Shown: positions 9,465 to 17,743 of the stretch, piece by piece | Layout of the letters: each line of letters starts with the position of its first letter | Position numbering within the stretch: position 1 is the first letter of the stretch | Made by a program: the position numbers and the translations under genes | NCBI GenBank assembly: GCA_965240325.2 | Contig: OZ251224.1 | Span: 1,860,001 to 1,924,000, forward strand | Length of the DNA: 64,000 bases | Direction: 5' to 3' | DNA from: Rebecca billardiae RCC1528 | Lineage: Eukaryota; Haptophyta | Notes under the pieces: model-generated | What the model was told of the DNA's origin: nothing | Database searches by the model: none | Seen by the model: only the letters and a program-made list of their open reading frames with translations

Positions 9465-9519
<55 letters not shown>

Positions 9520-10192
9520 CTCTCTCTCGATCTCTCTCTCGATCTCTCTCTCTCTCTCGATCTCTCTGTGACTGTGTCTCTCTGTCTGCTCTGATCTCTC
9601 TCTCGATCTCTCTCTCTCTCGGCGGCCAGTTCACATCGGAGAGAGAGAGAGAGAGAGAGAGAGAACGTCAGAGAGAGGACGCAGTGAATCTGGTGAACTG
9701 CTGGGCGTGACTGCTACGACACTGCGCCGGCGTAAGAACACTCACTACATATCGCTGATCACAGTAGCGCCCTAGATAGTTGCCATCATTGTTAAGACTC
9801 AGAACTCACTCTGCCGGTGCGCGCCGGCTCATCGCTCATCATGATCAGTGACGCTCACGCCCGCGCCTCGTCGTCACAACTCACAAGTAGTTACATGTAG
9901 TCATCGTCGCGCGGTTACCAGCGAAGTCAGGACGGCCCGAGGCCGAGCGCAGTCGCGTCGCTGCACACGGCAGAATGACGAGTGAGAATAATAATTGATG
10001 AGTATTATTGATGACGCGCACGTGACTCGTGAGGACGTGAGCGAGCAGCAGCTGGCATGCGCCTCATCCGATCGTCAGAGTCATATATATATATATGGTC
10101 TCTTCGTAGCTATATACTGCGACGAAGCAGCCTGATGCTGGCTCGTGGGGCGTAGGCGCAAGTCGTCAATAATAGTGCCCAAACCATCGGCA
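8896..10192. other. Intergenic region with coding-like fragments and a large CT microsatellite
   Basis: Two short stretches have coding-like composition: about 9042-9150 (plus, Ala-rich, containing MFDAGMSMAATSKPLAAAEA) and 9200-9281 (plus, another frame, containing ATASDDEKDEGSWARLERL, then TGA). They could be exons of a small gene or leftovers, but no consistent splice model was found. The rest is the microsatellite at 9424-9664 and low-complexity DNA. Confidence 0.35.
9424..9664. repeat. CT/GA microsatellite with CGATCT interruptions
   Basis: Long (CT)n runs broken by CGATCT units extend from 9424 to about 9620, followed by a (GA)n run at about 9640-9664 on the same strand. The two could pair with each other as a long imperfect hairpin. 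Confidence 0.9.
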
Positions 10193-10996
10193 TCAATCCG
10201 AGTCTTCTCCATCATCATTATCATCTGACGCTTTGTCATCACCAGATTCGACGCCAGATTCTGCCTCCGTGTCGGGGTAGTCGTTGGCAAAGTAGCCCTC
10301 GCTGTTCGAGTCATCCGTCAGCCCATCGCCGTCGTCTTCGTCGCTGAGGAGCTCCTCGTTGACGAGGTCATCGTCGTCGAGATGGATGTGCACGAGCGGC
10401 TCGGCGGCCTCATCGGTCGGCGGAGGCGCGGACGAATCCGCGCGCACGTAGATGTCATAGGCGAAGCCGGGTGCCTGTGAGCTGGGTGCTGATCGCTCGC
10501 CGGGCTGAGGGGGCGGTATCGTCGGTCCAAAGGGGATGATGCGATTGGACGGCACTTGCGCCCGCGATGCGAGCTCGATCTCGACCACGCGCACCGGGTC
10601 GTCCCCTTTCCGGCTGATGGTGCGCAGCGCGTCTCCACTCAGCACGTGCTCAAGTGGCAGTGTGCGCCGTTGCGTGCAGCGGTACCGAGGGCCGATTCCA
10701 CGCTCGTCATCGAGCCACTGCTGGTCAGGAGGATGGCGCTTCCTGCTCGAGGGCGGTGCTTTCTCTGCAGACGCCAGCTCTGGCCTCGTCGGGTGATCCT
10801 CGGCAAGCAGCTCGTATCGTAACGGCACGGGCTGCGCGGGCTGCAGGCTGAGCTGTGCAAGCGAAATGCGCCGGCGAGATCGCGGGGCTTCATCCTGGAC
10901 GATCGCAAGCGCGGGCCGACTCGGCTCGTCTCGCGGCCGCTTCACGCGGATGAAAATCGTGTCCGCAGCCGTCGTCGGTGGTGGATCGTCCGCCAT
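10193..10996 (-). CDS. IWR1: Iwr1/SLC7A6OS-type RNA polymerase II nuclear import factor
   Basis: The 267-residue single-exon protein starts at ATG 10996. The N-terminal FIRVKRPRDEPSRPAL matches the basic 'RVKRKR...PA..L' signature of Iwr1/SLC7A6OS, and the acidic C-terminal half contains YDIYVR followed by DSNSEGYFANDYPDTE, matching the family's 'YD.Y...D..SN.E.Y..NDYPDE' box. Iwr1 binds assembled RNA polymerase II in the cytoplasm and carries it through importin-alpha into the nucleus; the basic N-terminus is the likely nuclear localisation signal. The very acidic tail (DDKASDDNDDGEDSD) is typical. It is head-to-head with lumazine synthase, 161 bp between starts. Confidence 0.78.
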   Translation of the reverse strand: MADDPPPTTAADTIFIRVKRPRDEPSRPALAIVQDEAPRSRRRISLAQLSLQPAQPVPLRYELLAEDHPTRPELASAEKAPPSSRKRHPPDQQWLDDERGIGPRYRCTQRRTLPLEHVLSGDALRTISRKGDDPVRVVEIELASRAQVPSNRIIPFGPTIPPPQPGERSAPSSQAPGFAYDIYVRADSSAPPPTDEAAEPLVHIHLDDDDLVNEELLSDEDDGDGLTDDSNSEGYFANDYPDTEAESGVESGDDKASDDNDDGEDSD

Positions 10997-11157
10997 TGTG
11001 CACGCGCCAACGGGCCCCCTCCGGCTCCCGCAGCCGTGGTCCGGAGCCCGAGATCGCGCGAGTCAGACGCGAGATCGTGCGCTCGCGTCCGAGGCGGCCT
11101 TGCGATCGCCGATCGCGCGCGCACCTGCAACCTGGCTGTCGCGACTGTTCGTTCGCC
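10997..11157. promoter_or_regulatory. Bidirectional promoter region of IWR1 and lumazine synthase
   Basis: 161 bp separate the two divergent start codons. The stretch is GC-rich with repeated GATCGCGCGCG-type strings and no TATA box. Confidence 0.5.
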
Positions 11158-11841
11158 ATGCGCGCTATCACCGCGATCGTCACGATGTGCTGCGCGCACA
11201 GCGCGGCGGGCTACCGCGGCCTCTCGCCGCTGTCGGCACGTCGGGTGAACTCGCCTGCAGTCCGCATGGTTGGCGAGGGCATGCCGGACTTCGAGCTCGA
11301 GCTCGACGGCACGGCGCTGCGCGTTGGCATCATCAAGGCGCGCTGGAACGAGGACATCACGACGCCGCTGGTGCAGGGGTGCCGCGACACGCTCAAGGAG
11401 ATGAAGGTGGCGGAGGAGAACATCTTCGAGACGAGCGTCCCTGGCTCGTTCGAGCTCCCGCTGGCGTCGCGCTTCCTCGCGCTGTCGGGTACGACTGATG
11501 TGATCATCGCCGTGGGCTGCCTGATCGATGGCGACACAACACACTTCGACGTGATCTCGAACTGCGTTGCAAAGGGGCTGATGGACGTGGGCCTCCAGAC
11601 GGTCACGCCAGTCGTGTTTGGCGTGCTCACGTGCAACACCCACGAGCAGGCTGTCACCCGCTCCAGCGGAGAGAACAACCACGGCATCGGCTGGGCCAAG
11701 AGCGCGGTGGAGATGGGCCTCCTGCGCGCGAGTGCGCTGGGCAAGTTCAAGCAGGGGACCATGGGCTTCAGCGTAGCGGGGGGCGACCCGAGCGATGTTG
11801 GCGCTAAGGGCCCGCCGCAGCCCGGCAAGGTCGGCTTCTAG
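11158..11841 (+). CDS. 6,7-dimethyl-8-ribityllumazine synthase, plastid-type
   Basis: This catalyses the penultimate step of riboflavin synthesis, condensing 5-amino-6-ribitylaminouracil with 3,4-dihydroxy-2-butanone 4-phosphate. The 227-residue protein shows the family boxes in order: VGIIKARWNEDITTPLV, SVPGSFELPLA (substrate loop), AVGCLIDGDTTHFDVIS (catalytic His within the DTTHF string), FGVLTCNTHEQAVTRS and GIGWAKSAVEM. Start ATG 11158 is chosen because it gives a hydrophobic signal-like N-terminus (MRAITAIVTMCCAHSAAGY) then an Arg/Ser stretch, the bipartite leader expected for import into a complex plastid. The frame is open further upstream but would run through the shared promoter. 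No intron. Confidence 0.93.
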   Translation: MRAITAIVTMCCAHSAAGYRGLSPLSARRVNSPAVRMVGEGMPDFELELDGTALRVGIIKARWNEDITTPLVQGCRDTLKEMKVAEENIFETSVPGSFELPLASRFLALSGTTDVIIAVGCLIDGDTTHFDVISNCVAKGLMDVGLQTVTPVVFGVLTCNTHEQAVTRSSGENNHGIGWAKSAVEMGLLRASALGKFKQGTMGFSVAGGDPSDVGAKGPPQPGKVGF

Positions 11842-12562
11842 GCAGGCGCACGACGGCGACTCGCTGCCGGTAGAGCGTTCCCTGAGCTGCTGTCTCCAGC
11901 CTCCTGAACACGATGGGGCGCAGGGCTTCGGCTTGCAGGAGATGGCGAACGCTCAACGTCGTTGCCACTAAGGATGCGATCACTCCTCCGAGCACGCGGT
12001 GCAGGGCTGCGTGCGACACTCGGACTCGCCAGCAGGACTACAGGGTTTCACGGCTCATTGATGCCATCCCCCAGGACTGACAGCCCCCAGGTGCGTTATA
12101 ATAATGTGCCGTATAATGTGCCGACATCCGTGGGGAATCGGCAATCGGCTAGTGCGCTGATGATGCGCGCCTCATGCGCGGCGCACAGCGTCGCCGCCGG
12201 CACGGCAGCCGCAGCGCCAGCGGCGCAGACTGCAGAGTCAATATCAGACAGCAACACGGTTATACGAATATAAGATATAGTGATAGTCGCGAGGCCGTCC
12301 GGACTGACGAATCGGCGATGCCAGCGCAGTCATCTACTGCTCGCGCCCGCTGGCGCTGAGCATTCTGCATAATCTGCATATTGCTCATGCTGGCATCGTA
12401 GACGTATAGTTATTACTGCTATGTATATATATATATATATTTATTTAACTAATATACTAAATTCTAGCTAGTTCGGGATGTTACCAGCTGATGCTTAAAA
12501 ACAGCTAGTCGACAGAAGTCGTGCTCGGTGCTGACAATCGGATGTCGATGATAAGTACTAAT

Positions 12563-12620
12563 GACCGCGTTCCGCGGTCCTTTTTCCGTAGAACGAACGT
12601 AGTTCAGGGCCCGCGGTGGC
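12563..12620 (+). repeat. Dispersed repeat family A, copy 1
   Basis: Strings GTTCCGCGGTCCTT, GTAGAAC.AACGTAGTT and GGGCCCGCGGTG appear in this order both here and at 23229-23290, so the two are diverged copies of one element. Confidence 0.7.
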
Positions 12621-12768
12621 GGTGCACCCTCCGTCGCAGTCGTCTATTGACAGACCAGTTGCATATGCCCGTACAACTAGACTCCATCAGCGGCGCGCCG
12701 CCGCCCGCCGCGCCGGGCGGGCCCATTGCAGCCGCCGGCGCGGCGCCGATTGTGTACAGGCGGATGCG

Positions 12769-12849
12769 ACGAGGCGTGATCGACGCATGAGCGCGACTCC
12801 ACGTGCACACCAGGCCACGCGGAGCTGACAGCCAGGGAGCACGGTGCGG
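12769..12849 (+). repeat. Direct duplication, left copy
   Basis: About 80 bp beginning GAGGCGTGATCGACGCATGA recur with a few changes at 12991-13075, about 222 bp downstream. Confidence 0.75.
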
Positions 12850-12990
12850 GGCCGCGGATTCGTTCGGGCCGCTGCTGCTGACCGCTGTCCCCGGGGTCAC
12901 CCCCCGCGCCGGCAGCGCCCGGGAGTAGGGCTGGAGGAGTAGGGTCCGAGTAGGGTTCGACCAGCGCCTGCGCGACGGCCGACAGGCGGG

Positions 12991-13075
12991 CGCGAGGCGT
13001 GATCGACGCATGAGCGCAACTCTACGTGCACGCCAGGCCACGCGGAGCTGACAGCCCGAGGGAGCACGGTGCCGA
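12991..13075 (+). repeat. Direct duplication, right copy
   Basis: Second copy of the 80-bp unit at 12769-12849, sharing CATGAGCGC, CACGTGCAC/TACGTGCAC and GCCACGCGGAGCTGACAGCC. Confidence 0.75.
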
Positions 13076-13925
13076 GGTGCGAGGGCACCGGTGATCCGGT
13101 TCGCGCACTCGCCGCGGGTGCACGGGCAGCTGACACACCTCGATCAGGCTCGGCACGCGTTGCAGAGGCACGGCCAGCTCTGGGGACGTCACGCACCACC
13201 GTCGCCCGCGCAGCTCGTCCTCCTCGTAGAGTACCGTTCAGTTCCGAGGCGTAGCCCTCGCTCAGAGTCGACCGACGATGGACTCGGATCGTCGGCGCGC
13301 CTGCTCTCTCTCAATCAAGAAGAGTTCTGGGAGACCCCGGAAAGGCATGGCAAGGGCGGCGCGTGGTGAAGTCGAAGGCTCAGAGATCGATCAGTCCGGC
13401 ATCAGGCGCCGCTGCCCCCGAGCTTGCGAGAGCCCGAACACAGGGCGGCGGCTGCGGCGCCGGCTCGCGGACACGCCGGGGCCGCGCAAGGCCGCGCCGA
13501 GGCATCGACACTCACGACAGGGCGGCAGGGGCGGCGGGGGCGCGCGGAGTGAGCGGGGGCACGACGAACGCGATGTCGACGGCAGTCGGGACCCGCCGCA
13601 GCCGCGCGCTCCAGGCGCCATTCGCCGCGCGCACCTGCCCATCGCCGTCCTCACCCGTCGGTCCTCGAGCCTCGTGCCCGTGGCTCGCCTCCAAACGCGG
13701 GCCGCCTCTGGTGGGCCGCCGCCCGGGGCCACGCGCGCGCCCAACCAAGTCCGTTCGCGTCAGATAGTATTGAGATTCGCCGAGGTTGGCCCATCGGCTA
13801 CTGACCCTTGCCTCGTCGGCTCCTGATACAGACACGGCGCGATTGAATAGTTGATTCAACTGATTCAAGGGACGTACATGGTCACATCGGTTCGCGGCAA
13901 TCTGTATCTAGATACGTCATCGCTC

Positions 13926-14240
13926 CTTGGACCTTGCTGCAATCTCATTGGCCGGAAAAATCGCTTGTAACGGTTCGTTACGTTAGGGATCCTAAAGGGC
14001 GTGAAGTTTTTTGGACGGGCGTCACTCCACGCTTTACTATGAACTTGCCGTGGGCGCGACCTTTTTCGGCCGTGATGCATCGGTTAGAGAGGGTCTCAAA
14101 ATTCGAAACTCGGTCTCCTCCAGCCATGAAAATCGTCCCCCGTCCCTTTTTTCTTGATCAAAGATCTTTTTGAAACGTTGTTCGGGCCCGCTGGTGCGGG
14201 CTCCACGCTGCGCGCTCCGCCCTGCACCGCGGGCCATAAT
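13926..14240 (+). repeat. Dispersed repeat family B, copy 1
   Basis: The order of strings CACGCTTTAC, GAAACTCGGTCTCC, AAAATCG...CCCGTCCC, GATCAAAGATCTTTTTGA and GCGGGCTCCACGC is shared with 24895-25040 and 33906-34130. Ends are not defined by clear terminal repeats. Confidence 0.65.
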
Positions 14241-14857
14241 ATAGTCTGAACGACCTGAAAGTTATAAGCAGCTATCGCCTGCGTCTGGGACTTATTCTAG
14301 CGTAGTTCTCGGACTCGGTCTTCGGAGTGAGTCGGTCTCGTCCGGCCGTCCGCCGCGCCGCCGCACGGCCCGTGCGGGCGCGGGCGCGAGCGCCGGGCCC
14401 GCGCGGGACCATTATGGACTCACCATTGACACCATTCACCGCACACCGCAGTCCGGCAGTCGTCCGCACGTACGTCCGGCCCGCCACACGGACGCCGCCT
14501 CCGCACACGACCACGCCGTGACGTGACACTGTCTGATGTGTCTGTGACTGCAGATGACTGATTCTGGCTCGGGCAGTCTATACTCGGTCTGCTACTGACA
14601 CTGGCAAGTGGCAGCTTCCGTGCCTACTCTGACTATACTCAGTCTAGTTAGTTACGAATGTCTGCGACTCATCTATCGCTGAGTCTGAGACACAGCTAGA
14701 CAGACGACTGTCGGAGACAGTCGACAGACGGCGACAGGCGTCACAGGCGACACGCAGGCGACAGCCGACGACAGGTCTGAGACTGAGGTCACGCCGCGGG
14801 CCACGGGGCACGACGGCGACAATGGTCTGACTCACTGACTGAGTGCGCCTGCCCGGC

Positions 14858-17647
14858 TCACTTCGCTGCGACTGTGGTCGTAGCTGTCACGGGTGATGCG
14901 CCCGCGCGGGGTCGGAGAGCTGCTGATGAGCGCGCTGAGAGCGAGGCCGAGCCCGCTGCCGAGGCGCTGCTGGACCTCGCAGTGCCCGGAGCATCGCGAT
15001 CGCCTCCCGCCCGCTCATCATCCACCGCGTCTGCAGAAGCCGGCGCCCCCTGCGACGCCGAGGCCTCCTCGTCGAGCTTGGCGGTGGCGAGCTGCGCGAC
15101 CACGCGCAGCAGCTCCTGCAGCCGCCCGGCCTCCTCGGTCGCGAAGCTGCTCCGGGGCTCGGCTGCTGGTGCGGCTGCCGGTGCGCCCTCGGCGCTGCCC
15201 TCGGCTCCGCTCGCGGCCGTCGCGATTGACGCGCCGTACAGGTGGGACAGCTTCTCGTCGATCGCGGCGAGCTTGCTGTGCGCCTCGCGCTGGAAGCGCA
15301 GCTCTCGCGCGTAGTCGTGCATGCCCTGCCCCGTGCGCAGCTTGGCCTCCTCGCTCGCGCTGCGCAGCGCGTCCGTCCGCCTGCTCACGGGCGTGAGCTC
15401 GTCGATGGCGAGCGCCGCGCGCTCGTCGATCGAGCCGCTGGTCGAGGGTGCCGTGCTCGGCCGCGCCGCCGGCTCGACGTATCTGCGCTCGATCTCGGCG
15501 CTGAGCTGGGCGTACCGCACGCGCGTCTCTTCGGGCATGTACGCGCACCGCAGCTCGGACTCGGGCATGTGCTGCAGGGCGTGCAGCCGCGCCGCCTCGC
15601 GCGAGGAGAGCACGACGATGCGAGGGTCGAGCTGCGACGCGGTCGAGACGATGGACTCCGGCTCAGAGCGCTCGTCGTCCGCGCGCACGATGAGCACATC
15701 CGCAGCGGGCGCGCCGCTCCGCGCGCCGCGCGCGTCCGCGTGCGCGCGCGCGTCGAGCACGGCGGAGGGCGAGGGAGGCGCCTCCGCGGTGGCGGGCGCC
15801 GTTGCCAACGCGCCGCCGCCGCCCTCCGCTGCCGCCGCCGCTCGGTGCGGATGGCGCGCGAGCACGGAGGTGGCGGTGAGGAAGAGGCTCGAGCTCAGGT
15901 CCTCCTCGCCCGCCGTGCTCGGAGGCGACGACCGCCGGCGCAGCTCATCCTCGGCGTTGGCCGAGGCAGCAGTGACTGCCGCCGACGGCGCGGCTGGCGC
16001 GGCCGGCGACTGCGCAGCGCGCGGCAGCGCGTTCGCCCCTCGCGACGTGTCGGCCGTCGGCGGCGACGCGGCTGCGCGCTCGTGAGCGTCAGAGCTCGCC
16101 TCCTCGTCCTCGTCCTCGTCTGCGGCGGCATCGGCGCCGCTGCCGCCGTTCACACCGTCTTCCTCGTCGCCCTCGTCGCTCTCGCCGTCCGCCCCCTCGC
16201 CCTCCTCCGTGATGGGCGGGTGGCGCGCCGCCTCCCTCTCAGCCGCCTCCTCCGCCTCCACCTCCGCCGCCGCCTCGCGATCCAGCCTGCCGCGCTGCTT
16301 GACGAGCGCCAGCTTGCGGCTCTTGCGCGCGAGCACGCGGTCGAGCCGGCGCATCTCGCCGAGCGCGGCGTGGAGCGCCTCGTCCCGCGGATCGAGGTTC
16401 TGCTCGATCCGGTCGAGCCAGCTCTTCTCGCTGCGCGTCGCGCGCTCGCCCGAGTGTATGGCCGCGCGCACGATGGACGACACGTTCTGCTCGTGCTCCG
16501 CCGGAAGGTCGACGAGCTGCGCACGCGCACGCACGGCGGGCGGGCGGGCGGGCGCGGGGCGCGGTGAGGGTGGCGAGCGGCGCGCGCGCGCGCCGCCCGC
16601 CGCGGCTGGCGCGCACCTCCGACGCCTTGAGCCCGTCCAGGTACGCCTGCAGCTCTGCGCGTGTCTCCTCCATCTCCGCGAGGGCGGCCGCGTTGGACGC
16701 GGCGGACGCGCTGCTGGGGCGCTGCACCTCGAGCGCGAGGACCTCGGCGCGGCGGTCGTTGTCGTCGAGGATGAGCAGCTGGTCGAACAGGTCGTCGCCG
16801 TCCAGCACCGTGGCTGAAGGCGCCACGCCGCCAGCTGCCAGTGCGCCCGGCCCCGACGCCGGCCGTTGCACGGCGCTCGCGTCTCCGTCAGCCTGCGGGT
16901 GTGCGGGCGCTGCGGACGACCACGAGCGCTCCGCCGTCGGTGGCGGCATGCTCGTGCGGATGAAGAGGCGCTCGGACGTGCCTGCGTCGGGGATCGCCTG
17001 CGCGGTGCGGCGCGCGGTCGCGGTCGCGACGCACGTGCGTGAGTGTGCTGCACGCTGGCCGCGCAGCGGGGGCCACGCGCCAACGGGCGCGCTCGTTGGC
17101 GCGCTCTTGCGCGCACCTTGAGCTGCTCGACCTCGCGCTTGAGATCGCGGTGCAGGGCGAGCAGCTCCTCCTCGCTCATCCCCGACTCGCTCGGTGTGGC
17201 CGTGCTGCCGTCCGCCGAGCCGAGCCGCGACGGAGTCGTCCACGAGAGCTGCTGAAGCCCACGCGGCCGATACACCTGCGACGCGACCGCGCTCGAACGG
17301 CGCGCGGCGCCGTCTCGCAGAGGCATGCCGCCCGCGTCGCCGTGCCGACCCGGGGAGACGACCACACCCACGTTCCCCGACGATATGCGGCGCAGCGGCG
17401 TCGGGCGCACCGGCACGGCCGCGTTGCCCGAGCGCGGGCGCGCTGTGCCGCCGCTCGAGCATGCGGCGCTCGCGGCGCTGACCGGCGCGGGGCGGTCGGA
17501 TGGCAGCGTCTCCATGCACGACATGGTGGGGATGGCCGCTGCGGGCTGCGCGCCGCCAGCTGCGCGCATCTTTGCGCGCCGCTCCGCCTCGGCGATGGCC
17601 TTCCAGCCACCCGGCCGAGGCGGGTCGGAACCGTTTGGCGGAGCCAT
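14858..17647 (-). CDS. Coiled-coil protein resembling fibrous sheath-interacting protein 1 (FSIP1-like)
   Basis: Three exons on the minus strand: 17647-17117, 16997-16617 and 16516-14858. Both introns (119 and 100 nt) begin GTGCGCGC, end GCGCAG and are phase 0, giving about 856 residues. Exon 2 is in a different frame from exons 1 and 3. The most conserved-looking part is EKSWLDRIEQNLDPRDEALH, then EMRRLDRVLARKSRKL, which resembles the FSIP1 domain ('...MKKLDKILAKK...') of flagellar/sperm-tail proteins. The rest is low-complexity: an acidic stretch (DEDEDEEA), Ala/Ser-rich regions and short coiled coils (RDLKREVEQLKV at the exon 1 end). Start ATG 17647 faces the helicase. A flagellar role is inference from weak similarity. 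Confidence 0.6.
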   Translation of the reverse strand: MAPPNGSDPPRPGGWKAIAEAERRAKMRAAGGAQPAAAIPTMSCMETLPSDRPAPVSAASAACSSGGTARPRSGNAAVPVRPTPLRRISSGNVGVVVSPGRHGDAGGMPLRDGAARRSSAVASQVYRPRGLQQLSWTTPSRLGSADGSTATPSESGMSEEELLALHRDLKREVEQLKVRARARQRARPLARGPRCAASVQHTHARASRPRPRAAPRRRSPTQARPSASSSARACRHRRRSARGRPQRPHTRRLTETRAPCNGRRRGRAHWQLAAWRLQPRCWTATTCSTSCSSSTTTTAAPRSSRSRCSAPAARPPRPTRPPSRRWRRHAQSCRRTWTGSRRRRCAPAAAGGARARRSPPSPRPAPARPPAVRARAQLVDLPAEHEQNVSSIVRAAIHSGERATRSEKSWLDRIEQNLDPRDEALHAALGEMRRLDRVLARKSRKLALVKQRGRLDREAAAEVEAEEAAEREAARHPPITEEGEGADGESDEGDEEDGVNGGSGADAAADEDEDEEASSDAHERAAASPPTADTSRGANALPRAAQSPAAPAAPSAAVTAASANAEDELRRRSSPPSTAGEEDLSSSLFLTATSVLARHPHRAAAAAEGGGGALATAPATAEAPPSPSAVLDARAHADARGARSGAPAADVLIVRADDERSEPESIVSTASQLDPRIVVLSSREAARLHALQHMPESELRCAYMPEETRVRYAQLSAEIERRYVEPAARPSTAPSTSGSIDERAALAIDELTPVSRRTDALRSASEEAKLRTGQGMHDYARELRFQREAHSKLAAIDEKLSHLYGASIATAASGAEGSAEGAPAAAPAAEPRSSFATEEAGRLQELLRVVAQLATAKLDEEASASQGAPASADAVDDERAGGDRDAPGTARSSSASAAGSASLSARSSAALRPRAGASPVTATTTVAAK
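16517..16616 (-). other. Intron 2 of the FSIP1-like gene
   Basis: 100 nt, starts GTGCGCGCCAGC and ends GTGCGCAG (minus strand). Removing it joins LKASE to LVDLPAEHEQ in phase 0. Confidence 0.75.
16998..17116 (-). other. Intron 1 of the FSIP1-like gene
   Basis: 119 nt, starts GTGCGCGCAAGA and ends CCGCGCAG (minus strand). It joins REVEQLK to AIPDAGTSERL in phase 0. Confidence 0.75.
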
Positions 17648-17743
17648 GCTGCACGCGTGCGCGGCGGTTCTGCCCGGGCGAGGCAAAGGTTTTGAAGGCG
17701 TGCAAGCGACGACGACGGGTCCGGGAGATGCCACCCGCCAAGC
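17648..17743. promoter_or_regulatory. Bidirectional promoter of the FSIP1-like and SMUBP2-like genes
   Basis: Only 96 bp separate the two divergent ATGs, the tightest spacing in the window. Confidence 0.5.

Larger units (their letters stand above)
11842..14857. other. Gene-poor region with several repeats
   Basis: No secure gene is seen. It holds a (AT)n tract near 12424-12443, repeat family A at about 12563-12620, a direct duplication (12769-12849 and 12991-13075), repeat family B at 13926-14240, and short GAC/TCT-rich simple sequence at 14620-14830. One minus-strand stretch at 13512-13660 has coding-like third-position GC but no start, stop or homology that would support a gene. Confidence 0.5.

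Noticed and set aside
9392-9634. 80-codon minus-strand frame of Arg-Glu repeats
   Set aside because: It is the translation of the CT/GA microsatellite, not a gene.
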